NCBI GenBank assembly: GCA_964574985.1
Contig: CAZNPH010000016.1
Span: forward strand, 1-64,000
Length of the DNA: 64,000 bases
Direction: 5' to 3'
Origin: CAZNPH01 sp964574985
GTDB taxonomy: Bacteria; Bacteroidota; Bacteroidia; Bacteroidales; SM23-62
The notes beneath the pieces were generated by a model. The model saw only the letters and a list, made by a program, of their open reading frames with translations, made no database searches and had not been told where the DNA came from. This document shows positions 52,951-62,268 of the stretch, piece after piece. Within the stretch, counting starts at the first letter, position 1. Each line of letters starts with the position of its first letter. A program made the translations under genes and the position numbers.

Positions 52951-54908
52951 ACGTCCACCACAACTTCCTTTATTTCTCCCCCGAATTCAAAGGGCGGTGA
53001 ATAATTTCCCACCGGAACATACCTTTCCGGTGCCCTGCCCATGATCATGTTGCCTGCCGGATGGGTGGAAAGTGTCTTTGCTTTCCCCGAACCGATCTCT
53101 TTGCCGTTGGCATACAGGGTGACCTTCCCGTCCCGGGCAAGTACCGCCCGCACCTCCTGCTTTCCCGAAGCGAGGGGCTGCAATGATTTGACCACCGTCC
53201 GGGAAGGGAACATCCTGTCCCATCTGAGTGGAACCGGGACATCCATCACCGCGAAGCACAGAAAACCATCCTGAATATACAGGGCGTATCCCGTGAACTG
53301 GCTCCCCTGGCAGACGATCACCCCGTCCCCGGTTTCCGGCCCGATCTCCGCGCGGATGCTCACCGGCTTTCCGGTAAACTTGGGAGTGATCATGATAAAT
53401 GACCGGCTCGGGGAATCCGGGGTCAGCCGCACAGGCAATTCATGATCGGTATTGACCGCGGGCACATTCACCGATGGCAGCCATCCGGCAAAAAATTCCT
53501 TTACCTGTTCATACTCCGGCAGGTTGGCCAGATTCGTCCACTCGCCGGGATCACGGTCATGGTCGTACAACTCTTCCATGCCGTCGGCATAACGGATATA
53601 CCGCCACCGCTCATTCCGCAGTCCGTGGTTATTCCTCCCGAAGGTGGTCATCCCCGGGCGCTGCCATTCGCTGTTCCCAGTATCCTCCAGAAGCGGTCTC
53701 AGACTCCGGCCGTCGAGCCGGTGTCCGGTAGACGGGAGTCCGCAAAGATCCACCAGGGTGGGATAAATATCCAGCAGGGTCACCCCGGCATCACAGCGCT
53801 TACCCTCCAGACCGGCTCCGGGGACATGCACGATGAAAGGGACATGGGTGGTGGTTTCCCACAGGGCCCATTTCTTGAAGTGTGTCTGTTCACCCAGGCT
53901 CCAGCCATGGTCGGAAGCCAGGATGACGATGGTGTTGTCTTTATACGGACTCTCCTCCAGGGCTTCCAGAACCTTGCCGACCTGTGCATCCACGAAAGTG
54001 CAGGCAGCCAGATAGCTTTTTACTATCTCCCTGTGTACTTCACGGCTCTTCACCTGCCGGTAAGTCCCGTCCTGCATCTCCTGATAGCCCCCGATGGCCA
54101 CCTGCCTGCCCATGGGCGGGATGTCGCTCAGGTCGTCCTCATTGACCAAGGGAAGGTATACTTCCTCGGTCTCAAAGCGCTCATGGAACTCCCTGGGGGA
54201 GGTCAAAGGCGTATGGGGACGGTGGAAGCCCACCGAAAGAAAGAAAGGCTTGTCATAATCCCTGCTCAGCCTTTCCACGGCCCACCCGGCAATCTTCGGA
54301 TCGGAAAGCCGGCTTGCCTCGGGTTCATCCAGCGGCCCCCAGTGAACCGCCCAATTATGGATCCCCTCCAGACCTGAGAAAGGATAGGTATATTCCCTGG
54401 AAAAAAGATTGAAATTCTGTCCGCCGAAACGGCCTCCACTCTCATAAAATGCATCTTCCCAGTCATCAGGACGGGTATGGAATATCTTCCCCACCGTCAT
54501 GGTATAATATCCGTTGTTCATGAAATGCAGCGGAAGATGGATGATATCGTCAAGCACCCCGGACATGCCCCAGGGATCCCTGTTATGATACACCCCGGTG
54601 GTATACGGTCCGAGTCCGCTCAGCAAAGCCACCCGGGAGGGGTTGCTGATGGGCGCCGCCGTATAGGCATGGGTGAAAAGCATGCCCTGCGCGGCCAGAC
54701 GGTCGATGTTGGGAGTCAGGGCATTGGGATGACCTTCCAGGCAACCCACCCAGTCATTCATGTCATCCACCATGATCAGCAATACATTGGGTTTCTCTTT
54801 GTTCTCCCGGCTCTGCGCGCTGATCCCGTGCTCAATGAAAAGCAAAAGGAAAAAATTAAACAGCAGGCTTCTGGAAAACAACGGAAAATGATTTTTCTCT
54901 GTTCTCAT
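52944..54908 (-). CDS. Sulfatase, serine-type active site
   Basis: 654 aa, S1 family, with a signal peptide (LLFNFFLLLFIEHGISAQ). Metal ligands are MVDDMNDW. The maturation motif is SNPSRVALLSG with Ser88 in place of the usual Cys; serine-type sulfatases need an anaerobic (anSME) maturase. HDRDPGEWTNL and SVGFHRPHTP fit iduronate/choline-sulfatase-like groups. The C-terminal 130 residues are a beta domain. Last gene of the GntR-sulfatase-GH43 set, it should act on a sulfated glycan in the periplasm. Confidence 0.9.
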   Translation of the reverse strand: MRTEKNHFPLFSRSLLFNFFLLLFIEHGISAQSRENKEKPNVLLIMVDDMNDWVGCLEGHPNALTPNIDRLAAQGMLFTHAYTAAPISNPSRVALLSGLGPYTTGVYHNRDPWGMSGVLDDIIHLPLHFMNNGYYTMTVGKIFHTRPDDWEDAFYESGGRFGGQNFNLFSREYTYPFSGLEGIHNWAVHWGPLDEPEASRLSDPKIAGWAVERLSRDYDKPFFLSVGFHRPHTPLTSPREFHERFETEEVYLPLVNEDDLSDIPPMGRQVAIGGYQEMQDGTYRQVKSREVHREIVKSYLAACTFVDAQVGKVLEALEESPYKDNTIVILASDHGWSLGEQTHFKKWALWETTTHVPFIVHVPGAGLEGKRCDAGVTLLDIYPTLVDLCGLPSTGHRLDGRSLRPLLEDTGNSEWQRPGMTTFGRNNHGLRNERWRYIRYADGMEELYDHDRDPGEWTNLANLPEYEQVKEFFAGWLPSVNVPAVNTDHELPVRLTPDSPSRSFIMITPKFTGKPVSIRAEIGPETGDGVIVCQGSQFTGYALYIQDGFLCFAVMDVPVPLRWDRMFPSRTVVKSLQPLASGKQEVRAVLARDGKVTLYANGKEIGSGKAKTLSTHPAGNMIMGRAPERYVPVGNYSPPFEFGGEIKEVVVDVQ

Positions 54909-55006
54909 CGGTTCATTGATTTATTGTTTATTATGATACACGTGTACTATTCGCAAAAGATTGACCACAGCAAGATCTGTCCGGGCACTGTATATATTCA
55001 ATCCTT

Positions 55007-55804
55007 CTATAACCACAACAATTTCTCAACAAGATCAAAACTATATGGCACTGCCCGGTACAGGGCATCCCGGGTTACTTCAAAAAGATGACCGGAATTG
55101 GATTCGGCGATGAGCACATTTCCATTGGGGAGGAGAGCACCGGATCCCCTTGAATGAGAGTAAAAGTCCTCAGGGGGATCTGCTTTGTACATCCACACGA
55201 TTTTCCCGGTCAACGGATCGAGTTCAATGATCCGGGTATAACCCCGTGCGACATCACCGGTCCAGTGTCCGTTGTCATAAACCATGATGTGCCCGTTGGA
55301 AAGCATGGTCGGCATATGGGGGCCCTGCAGAACTCCGGGTCCCCAGGCCCAGAGAACCTTACCGCTATTGCGGTCAACGATCCATATGGCATTGATGTGC
55401 CGGCCGCAGAACATAATATTGCCTGCGCTGAACCGGGGATCTTTGCCTGCAACGGGGTTTTGCGGAAGCATTTCCACGGTGTTGATATGCGGCCAGTCCC
55501 TGAACTGTTCCGGCAGAGGATGAGGAAGGTCAACAAGCTTTTTTAATTCCTCCAGATGCTCCTCTGCCAGATGCTCCTCTGCCTTCCATTCCCAGACGAT
55601 CTTATTTAAATGACTCCAGTCCAGCTCCAGGATCATTCCGTCCTTGATGATGGCCAGCAGGTTGCCGTCGGGAAGCATTTCGGCATAGTGCCAGGTCATG
55701 CCAAAACCGGAAATTTCCCGGTCCGGCTGGTCCCGAAAGGCCATGGACGGTATGGTTCCCATCCAGACTGCCTGAAAAATAAAAATACAGATGAATGTTG
55801 GCAT
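55007..55804 (-). CDS. Arylsulfotransferase/PQQ-propeller-like protein, shortened
   Basis: 265 aa. A start hydrophobic segment (MPTFICIFIFQAVWMG) is followed by propeller blades: FGMTWHYAEMLPDGNLLAII, HINTVEMLPQNPV, GRHINAIWIVDRNSGKVLWA, and YDNGHWTGDVARGYTRIIEL, then LDPLTGKIVWMYKAD. This matches the ASST/arylsulfotransferase propeller, but full-length members have about 350-400 residues; the last blade is cut and ends SFDLVEKLLWL. It may be a decayed gene. A 15-bp tandem duplication (EEHLAEEHL) lies near 55555-55590. Confidence 0.6.
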   Translation of the reverse strand: MPTFICIFIFQAVWMGTIPSMAFRDQPDREISGFGMTWHYAEMLPDGNLLAIIKDGMILELDWSHLNKIVWEWKAEEHLAEEHLEELKKLVDLPHPLPEQFRDWPHINTVEMLPQNPVAGKDPRFSAGNIMFCGRHINAIWIVDRNSGKVLWAWGPGVLQGPHMPTMLSNGHIMVYDNGHWTGDVARGYTRIIELDPLTGKIVWMYKADPPEDFYSHSRGSGALLPNGNVLIAESNSGHLFEVTRDALYRAVPYSFDLVEKLLWL

Positions 55805-55831
55805 AATGTAAATATTTTACATGATCACTGA

Positions 55832-57589
55832 TCATTCCCATGGGAATCTCCTGCCTTCGTATGCCCCTGTTGTTGGCAGGGCAAGTATCTTGCTTCTTCC
55901 AGAAATACCGTTCTCATTGAATGCCCTGACCGTGAAATAGTAATCCGCCCCCTTGTTGAGATGCCCCTCCTCAAGGATTGTATCCCGGTATATCATATAA
56001 TGATTGTACAGCTTGTCGCCGGATATGCCAAACTCAATGAGGTAACCGGTAGCATCCTCTGCTTTTTCCCATTTGACAGAAAAAAAACGCTGATTGGCTT
56101 CTTTCCTGTCCCATTCTTTAAATTGTACCGGTCCGGGCGGATTCCCATTGCCGGTTCCGAACACCCGCAGATCCCTCACGGCAAAATTGCGGCCGGGAAC
56201 ATATACGTTGGTCAGTTTGATATACCTTGCTTTTCGCGGCCGATCCAGCTGCACATAGTCATGGGGGACGGATGTCCGGTTTTTGCTCTTGTCGATCAGA
56301 ACACGCCAGTTATTGCCATCAAGGGAATATTCGACCGTGTACTGATGATAATCCTCTTCAACACGACCGAAAAGTCCGGGATCATATTCCGCGAAATTCA
56401 CTTGCAGGGCATACACATCATAACTGTCCCCGAGGTCGACACGTAACCATTCACCGTGATCTGCACTTTCTGCCACCCAATAGGTTTTTATGTTTTCGTC
56501 AAAAGCAAGATCTTCCGGATGATCTGCCAGGGAAGAAGAAGCCTTTGCGGACTTAAATCCGGAAAGCAGCATCCAGCCTGCTTCGGTTTGCAACTGGGGT
56601 TCCCTTCTGCCCTTGGGGAATAACTGCGGGTAATCTCCCCAGGTGTTGTTGGAATACAGCTGACCGTCTTCGTCATAACCCGCCGGGAACAGTCCGATCC
56701 GCCGTTCATATTTGTGTTTATCACTGATGACCATGGTCGACATGTGCCAAAGATTTCCGTTATGGTCCCTGAAAGTGCTTCCGTGGCCCGCTCCCCCACA
56801 GAAACCGGAAGGTTTGAATGAAAAGGGGCTGTATGGTTCGTATGTGTATGGTCCAAGCGGGTAATCCGAAACATATACCCCGTCACCGTAATCGGGAAAT
56901 TGGGTCCCGGGAGCGGCATATTGAAGGTAGTACCTGCCATTGTACTTGTTGATCCATGCACCTTCAAATGAGGGGGTCCTTCTTTTCATGGTCCCGGTGG
57001 ACCATTTTTCTTCCCACCCGTGCTCCTCGTAATTGGCCCGGATGCAATCCACAATGTCCCCTTTAAGAGCAAAGCCGTTCTCCGGGTCCAGCTCAACCCC
57101 CCGGATACGCCCGGAAACATTATAAACATATAATCTCCGGTCATCGTCCAGAAAAAGCACAGCATCAAAAACCTTGAAAGGAAGTCTGCCCACCGGCTGC
57201 CATTCTCCCTCCGGGGGATCTTCCGAACCATAGATAACCCCATTGTTCCAAAGGTCGGAAGACAGAAAAAGCATCAGGGAATCACCCAGGTTCAGTGCGG
57301 TGGGTGACCATTCCTCCAGGGGCAGGTCATCGGTGGTGATCAGATCCCAGCCGGACAGATCTTCGGAATGCCAGTAGCCCCCGGATTTGGAGGCAAACAG
57401 AAAGTAATGTCCCCTGAACACGACTACGGTGGGATCGGCAGCAGCCCTCCTGGAAGGTTCATCCAGCTCCAAACGGTAATTCAGGTTCAGCGGGTTGCAG
57501 AACGTGCGCATGCTCTGGGAAAACAATCCCTGGGCCAGGAAGGCCAGTAAAAAAAGATAAATACACAGTTTTTTTATCATTCTGATCAA
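55832..57589 (-). CDS. GH43-type glycosidase with discoidin and fibronectin-III domains
   Basis: 585 aa, signal peptide (CIYLFLLAFLAQGLFSQS). The five-bladed GH43 propeller spans about 30-330, with ADPTVVVFRGHYFLFASKSG (first Asp) and PSFEGAWINKYNGRYYLQYA (Glu region), then GGAGHGSTFRDHNGNLWHMS. A discoidin (F5/8) domain (about 350-470) and an Fn3 domain (about 480-575) follow. GH43 enzymes act on arabinose, xylose or galactose residues. It is 2 bp after the second sulfatase, so it is co-transcribed. Confidence 0.88.
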   Translation of the reverse strand: MIRMIKKLCIYLFLLAFLAQGLFSQSMRTFCNPLNLNYRLELDEPSRRAAADPTVVVFRGHYFLFASKSGGYWHSEDLSGWDLITTDDLPLEEWSPTALNLGDSLMLFLSSDLWNNGVIYGSEDPPEGEWQPVGRLPFKVFDAVLFLDDDRRLYVYNVSGRIRGVELDPENGFALKGDIVDCIRANYEEHGWEEKWSTGTMKRRTPSFEGAWINKYNGRYYLQYAAPGTQFPDYGDGVYVSDYPLGPYTYEPYSPFSFKPSGFCGGAGHGSTFRDHNGNLWHMSTMVISDKHKYERRIGLFPAGYDEDGQLYSNNTWGDYPQLFPKGRREPQLQTEAGWMLLSGFKSAKASSSLADHPEDLAFDENIKTYWVAESADHGEWLRVDLGDSYDVYALQVNFAEYDPGLFGRVEEDYHQYTVEYSLDGNNWRVLIDKSKNRTSVPHDYVQLDRPRKARYIKLTNVYVPGRNFAVRDLRVFGTGNGNPPGPVQFKEWDRKEANQRFFSVKWEKAEDATGYLIEFGISGDKLYNHYMIYRDTILEEGHLNKGADYYFTVRAFNENGISGRSKILALPTTGAYEGRRFPWE

Positions 57590-57591
57590 AT

Positions 57592-58989
57592 TTAACGGTC
57601 TTTACCGGACTCCACTGACCACCAGTCGTTCAACATTTGGATCAGTTTGTCCCGCTTGTCCCGGTATTCTTCCACCGGAGCCAGATTGACCAGTTGCCGG
57701 GGATCCCTTCTGATGTTGAACATCCTGATCTCCTCAAAATGATCACGGGGACGGTTGGCAGGCCTCGGCCAACCCTTAAAAAGCTCATCCCGGTGCTCCA
57801 GGTTTTCCGGGGAGATCAGCTTGTAATCCCCGTCGATGACATACCGGTAGAAAACCGTCCTTTCCGGAACATCGTCAACCACCGGGTTGGGATTGTATAT
57901 TTCACCGTAGACCGGCCGGAAGTCCGCCGGATCACAATCTTTGCCAGCCGGCAGCAGGCTGCGCCCGGGCAGGGACACATCCGGATGATCGACCCCGGCA
58001 ACATGCAGAAAAGTAGGCACCACGTCAATGCTGCTGACCGGGACACTGCAGGTTTTTGGCTCGAGATGATTGTCCCAACGGATCAGTATGGGCGTCCTGA
58101 GTCCGAGCTCCCACACGGAAGTCTTTCCCCGTGGGCCACCCCACCAGGGATTGGGATGGATGGTCATCCCGTTGTCGCTGAGAAGAAGGAACAGGGTGTT
58201 GCCGGTCAGACCTTTCTTTTCGAAAAAATCCATCAGTTGTCCGATGGACTCGTCCAGCCAGGAAATGTTGGCATAATAATCGATCTCAAAAGGCTCCAAA
58301 CCTTTATTCCTGTATAATTCACGGTATTTTTCAGGCGCATTGACGGGGGCATGGGGGAGATACACCCCGTACCATACAAAAAACGGATTGCCTGCTTCCA
58401 CCTGGCGGTCGACAAAATCATAAACGGGCTCCAGCGTTTCGCGTCCGATCTGGTTTTCACGCAATGTCCCGTTGTAGCTGTTCCTGGCCCCGCTGGGCAG
58501 GTAATGGGTTGTCCCTTCATCAAACCCGGCATCCCTGTAATCGCCTTCCCAGTGTTTACCGGTCTGCAAACTCACGTAGCCCTCGCGCCTGAGCAGATCG
58601 GGAAGGGTTTCCAGCCCCCGGACGATATGGGCTCCGTTGGCAATGTATTTCTGATCGGGATACTTGCTTTCCGGTCGTTTGTGGCCGGGTATCTTGTTAA
58701 AACATATCCCGCTCTGGTGCGGATAGAGTCCGGTCAGCAAACAACCCAGGGACGGGCGGCAAACCGATGCCGGGACATACCCGTTGGTGAACCGCAGGGA
58801 CCGTGATGCCAGTCTGTCCATATTCGGGGTTTCCGCCACGGGGTCCCCCATGAATCCGTAAGCGTACCAGGGATGGTCGTCGGTCAGCAACAGAACGATG
58901 TTGGGCGGTTCCGGGGCCTGGCATTCCCCGGATTCCAGGGCTGCCAGATACAGGAAAACGATGGCGGCAATTCTCTTGATCATACTCAT
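57592..58989 (-). CDS. Sulfatase with CRPSL-type maturation motif
   Basis: 465 aa, S1 family. Signal peptide 1-23, metal ligands LLLTDDHPW, and formylglycine Cys77 in CRPSLGCLLTG, where the fifth residue is Leu instead of the usual Arg; this variant occurs in some S1 groups. SIDVVPTFLHVAGVDHPDVS is a normal late motif. Its start overlaps the GntR gene end by 4 nt (ATGA type), so they are coupled. It should remove sulfate from a glycan, probably with the GH43. Confidence 0.9.
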   Translation of the reverse strand: MSMIKRIAAIVFLYLAALESGECQAPEPPNIVLLLTDDHPWYAYGFMGDPVAETPNMDRLASRSLRFTNGYVPASVCRPSLGCLLTGLYPHQSGICFNKIPGHKRPESKYPDQKYIANGAHIVRGLETLPDLLRREGYVSLQTGKHWEGDYRDAGFDEGTTHYLPSGARNSYNGTLRENQIGRETLEPVYDFVDRQVEAGNPFFVWYGVYLPHAPVNAPEKYRELYRNKGLEPFEIDYYANISWLDESIGQLMDFFEKKGLTGNTLFLLLSDNGMTIHPNPWWGGPRGKTSVWELGLRTPILIRWDNHLEPKTCSVPVSSIDVVPTFLHVAGVDHPDVSLPGRSLLPAGKDCDPADFRPVYGEIYNPNPVVDDVPERTVFYRYVIDGDYKLISPENLEHRDELFKGWPRPANRPRDHFEEIRMFNIRRDPRQLVNLAPVEEYRDKRDKLIQMLNDWWSVESGKDR

Positions 58990-59618
58990 TTTTCTGTTTT
59001 TTTGGTTTTGAACAATGCAGAAAGGGCATTGATCTTGGAATTATCAATATGTGTCCTCATCATGGTCTTGGCACTTGCCGTATCACGCATGCAGAGTGCG
59101 TCGATGACACCGATGTGCTCCCGGGTGGCCTGATCCCTCATGTTTTTGTCCATGAATCCCAGTTTGCGGAACTTGTGCAGCAGGCGGAAAAGCTGGTTGA
59201 GCATTCCGATCAGCCGGTTTTTCCCGGTAGAATGAATGATATAATAATGCAGATCATTGTCCAGCTCGGTAAGGGCCTCCACATTATTTTTCCTGAAGTT
59301 TTCCAGAAGCCCGTTTTTGAGCTCAAGCAGTCTCTGGATACTGATGACCGGGGCGGCAATGTCCATGCACAGGAGCTCGAGGGACTTCCGGATCTCATAG
59401 ATCTCCTCGATCTCATCGGCGGTAAACGGCAGGACCTTGGCCCCCTTGTTGTGTGAAAGCTTTACCAGTCCGTCCTGGTCAAGCTGCTGGAGAACGATCC
59501 GGATGGGGGTCCGGCTGGTATCGAACTCCCTGGCAATATCCTCCTGCTTCAGCCGGGTCCCGGCAGGGTATTCCCCGGAAATGATCTTGTCAAACAGTAC
59601 GGAATAGATCTCTTCCAT
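58986..59618 (-). CDS. GntR-family (FCD) transcriptional regulator
   Basis: I start at 59618 (MEEIYSVLFDKIISGEYPAG); an upstream ATG at 59669 adds 17 residues unlike the family. The winged HTH holds LKQEDIAREFDTSRTPIRIV, and an all-helical FCD domain follows (about 80-200, ELDNDLHYYIIHSTG). It lies first in the sulfatase/GH43 set and is divergent from the catabolic set beginning at 59764, so it probably controls both in response to a sugar acid (inference). Confidence 0.92.
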   Translation of the reverse strand: MEEIYSVLFDKIISGEYPAGTRLKQEDIAREFDTSRTPIRIVLQQLDQDGLVKLSHNKGAKVLPFTADEIEEIYEIRKSLELLCMDIAAPVISIQRLLELKNGLLENFRKNNVEALTELDNDLHYYIIHSTGKNRLIGMLNQLFRLLHKFRKLGFMDKNMRDQATREHIGVIDALCMRDTASAKTMMRTHIDNSKINALSALFKTKKTEK

Positions 59619-59694
59619 TTGTATGCCAAGATAATAATAATGTCCAATATTGCATAAAATCTCCGGCAAATTTAACAGTAGACAATATTAATGC

Positions 59695-59753
59695 ATACAA
59701 ATAATTACATGTTTTGGATTTTTTCAAATTAAATCTTATTATTGAATACAAAT
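59695..59753. promoter_or_regulatory. Possible GntR operator repeats in the divergent region
   Basis: ATACAAAT occurs at 59695-59702 and again at 59746-59753 in the short divergent region between the regulator and the SDR gene. GntR/FCD operators are short AT-rich repeats, so these are candidates only. Confidence 0.3.
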
Positions 59754-59763
59754 ACACAATGGA

Positions 59764-60477
59764 ATGTTTTCCGAATTCAAGGACCGGGTGGTTTTGATCA
59801 CAGGCGCCGCCGGGGACATCGGAAGTGCCCTGGCCGGGGCGTTCTCGAAATACAAGGCAAAGGTGTTCACCACCGATATCAAAGACAATGACCGGCAGAA
59901 TTTTATACGGGGCGATATCTCGGACCCTGATTTCCTCCGCCGGCTTGTAAAACAGGTTACTGACCGGGAAGGAAGGATCGACATCATGGTGAACAATGCA
60001 GCCATATGCCCCAGAACCCCACTGACTGATATCTCATACGAAGAATGGCAGAAGGTCATGGACATCAATCTGACTCCGGTCTTCCTGCTGAGTCAGTATG
60101 CTCTGAAAATCATGATCAGGCAGAGATCAGGAAACATTGTCAATGTGGCTTCATTTGCCGGCCAGGTCGGAGGTGTTACGGTAGGCGCCCATTACAGCGC
60201 CAGCAAGGCAGCCATCGAATGCCTGACCAAGTCCTTTGCCAAGGCCGGTGCCCCCCACGGGATCCGGGTCAATGCGGTGGCACCCGGGATCATCGCCACC
60301 GGTATGCAAAACGGACTCACCCGGGAGCAGGAGGAACAGTTCAGGCGTACCATACCCCTGGGAAGAATGGGTACTCCGGATGAAGTGGCAAACATCATTC
60401 TGGTACTGGCCTCCGACCTGACCTCTTACATAACCGGAAAAACCATGGATATCAACGGCGGACTCAAAATGTACTGA
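59764..60477 (+). CDS. SDR-family dehydrogenase
   Basis: 237 aa. NAD-binding GAAGDIGSALAGAF, NNAA motif (IDIMVNNAAICP) and catalytic HYSASKAA. It probably oxidises a sugar or sugar acid. First gene of the plus-strand catabolic set; the LarA-like gene starts 13 bp after it. Confidence 0.92.
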   Translation: MFSEFKDRVVLITGAAGDIGSALAGAFSKYKAKVFTTDIKDNDRQNFIRGDISDPDFLRRLVKQVTDREGRIDIMVNNAAICPRTPLTDISYEEWQKVMDINLTPVFLLSQYALKIMIRQRSGNIVNVASFAGQVGGVTVGAHYSASKAAIECLTKSFAKAGAPHGIRVNAVAPGIIATGMQNGLTREQEEQFRRTIPLGRMGTPDEVANIILVLASDLTSYITGKTMDINGGLKMY

Positions 60478-60490
60478 AAGAGATTTAACC

Positions 60491-61780
60491 ATGATGTACT
60501 TTGCCGAAGGAGCAGCAGATAAAGTGATCGGTGCGGAACGGGTATCCGGACTGATTGATTCCATGCTGGGAAAACTCGGCAAGCCGGACCGGGTATTGAT
60601 CCTTCCCCCGGATACAACAAGGTTTCACTCCTTTGCCGGGGAAATCACCCGGATGCTGTATGAAAAACTGAAGTACCGTTCCCACATTGAGATCATGCCC
60701 GCACTTGGTACCCATGCCCCGCTGACGGCAGAGGAGATGAATTCCATGTACCCGGGTGTACCGCGTACCCTGTTCAGAACCCATGACTGGCTGAAGGATG
60801 TCACCCGCATGGGAACCATTCCACCGGGAACCACCCGGGAAATGACCGGGGGTCTGGCAGACTGGCCCGTGCACTGTGAGATCAACAAAACCCTGGCCGG
60901 AGACAACTGGGATCAGATCATTTCGGTGGGCCAGCTGGTTCCCCATGAGTTGGCCGGGATCGCCAACCACAACAAGAATATTCTCATCGGTACAGGAGGC
61001 AAAGACATCATTGGCAAAAGCCATATGATCGGGGCTTTGCACGGACTGGAAAAGACCGTGGGGAGTATTGAAACGCCCATGAGGACAGTGCTGAATTACA
61101 TGAGCATGCATTTCACCGCTCACCTGCCCGTATCTTACATATTGACCGTACGGGGGACCGGCCACGGGGGACAGATCGTAACCCGGGGGGTGTTTGCCGG
61201 AAACGATGAGGCATGTTACCTGGAAGGTGCCCGGTTGTGCCGGCAGGTCAACATCCGGTTGCTCAGAAAGGCCTACCGGAAAGTCGTTGCTTACATGGAT
61301 CCGGAGGAATTCAAATCCACCTGGGTGGGCAACAAGGCGATCTTCAGGACAAGCATGGCCGTGGCCGACGGAGGTGAGTTGATCATCCTTTGTCCGGGTA
61401 TCCGCACCTTCGGTGAGAACCGGGAAACCGACTCGTTCATACGGAAATACGGATACATGAACCGGGAAGCCCTGATGGAAGCGGTAAGGAAAAACAAGGA
61501 TATGGATAATAATCTCACCCCGCTTGCCCATTTGCTCATCAGTTCCCCGGAAAACAGGTTCAGGATCATCTATGCCGCCAGGGATATATCCGGGAAAGAC
61601 ATCGAATCGGTACACTGCCATTATGCAGACTACCATGAAATGGTGAGAAAATACGACCCTTCCCGTTTGAAAGACGGGGAAAATATCATGCCCGGCGGAG
61701 AAGAGATCTTTTACGTACCCAATCCCGGCCAGGGCCTGTGGGCAGAAACCGGCAAATTCAAAAAAATACACGACCAATGA
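60491..61780 (+). CDS. LarA-like (DUF2088) hydroxy-acid racemase/epimerase
   Basis: 429 aa. PPDTTRFHS (Asp41-Arg44 region) and GTHAPLTAEEM (His75) match the LarA fold; NHNKNILIGTGGKDIIGKSH carries the expected Lys. LarA enzymes use a nickel-pincer nucleotide and invert alpha-hydroxy acids such as lactate, malate and sugar acids. The larB/C/E cofactor genes are not here and must be elsewhere. Its stop overlaps the VOC start (ATGA). Substrate inferred only as a sugar acid. Confidence 0.88.
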   Translation: MMYFAEGAADKVIGAERVSGLIDSMLGKLGKPDRVLILPPDTTRFHSFAGEITRMLYEKLKYRSHIEIMPALGTHAPLTAEEMNSMYPGVPRTLFRTHDWLKDVTRMGTIPPGTTREMTGGLADWPVHCEINKTLAGDNWDQIISVGQLVPHELAGIANHNKNILIGTGGKDIIGKSHMIGALHGLEKTVGSIETPMRTVLNYMSMHFTAHLPVSYILTVRGTGHGGQIVTRGVFAGNDEACYLEGARLCRQVNIRLLRKAYRKVVAYMDPEEFKSTWVGNKAIFRTSMAVADGGELIILCPGIRTFGENRETDSFIRKYGYMNREALMEAVRKNKDMDNNLTPLAHLLISSPENRFRIIYAARDISGKDIESVHCHYADYHEMVRKYDPSRLKDGENIMPGGEEIFYVPNPGQGLWAETGKFKKIHDQ

Positions 61781-62226
61781 TTGAAAACATGGATCATGTG
61801 GGACTCAGCGTCTCCGATTTACAAACATCGATCGATTTTTATTGCAGGAATCTCGGTTTTGAACTGATGCGGACCCTGGAGGGAAGCGAATTGCTGGGAA
61901 AGATCGTGGGCATGCCGGGGTGCAGGGCCACCATTGCCCATCTGAGGAAAGGCTCTGTCATCCTTGAGCTCTTTGAATACAGGGAACCGGATGGGGAACC
62001 GGCCCCCCCGGAAAGGATACAGGCCGACAAGGGATTCAGCCACATTGGCTTCCGCTCTTCGGATGTCAGGAAGGATTACAGAAAACTGAAGGATGCCGGT
62101 GTATCCTTCATCAGCGAACCCGTTGAGCTTCGCGAAAACGTGTGGCTGTGTTATTTCTACGGTCCCGACAGGGAAGTCTGCGAAATACGGGAAAGCGAAA
62201 AACCGCTCACCCAATCCATCAAATGA
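61777..62226 (+). CDS. VOC-family (glyoxalase-like) enzyme
   Basis: I start at 61777, where ATG overlaps the LarA stop; the frame is open from 61738, but those residues are unlikely. 149 aa with paired beta-alpha-beta-beta-beta units: MDHVGLSVSDLQTSIDFYCR and FSHIGFRSSDVRKDYRKLKD, then a metal-binding Glu near the end (GPDREVCEIRE). It may be a methylmalonyl-CoA-epimerase-type or lactoylglutathione-lyase-type enzyme; its exact reaction is unknown. Confidence 0.88.
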   Translation: MIENMDHVGLSVSDLQTSIDFYCRNLGFELMRTLEGSELLGKIVGMPGCRATIAHLRKGSVILELFEYREPDGEPAPPERIQADKGFSHIGFRSSDVRKDYRKLKDAGVSFISEPVELRENVWLCYFYGPDREVCEIRESEKPLTQSIK

Positions 62227-62268
62227 TGAACTTGTTTCTTAATACTCATAAACCAATACTGTACTGTT

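Noticed and set aside
60485..61777. A 430-codon minus-strand open frame
   Set aside because: It is the antisense shadow of the LarA-like gene, whose motifs are clear on the plus strand.
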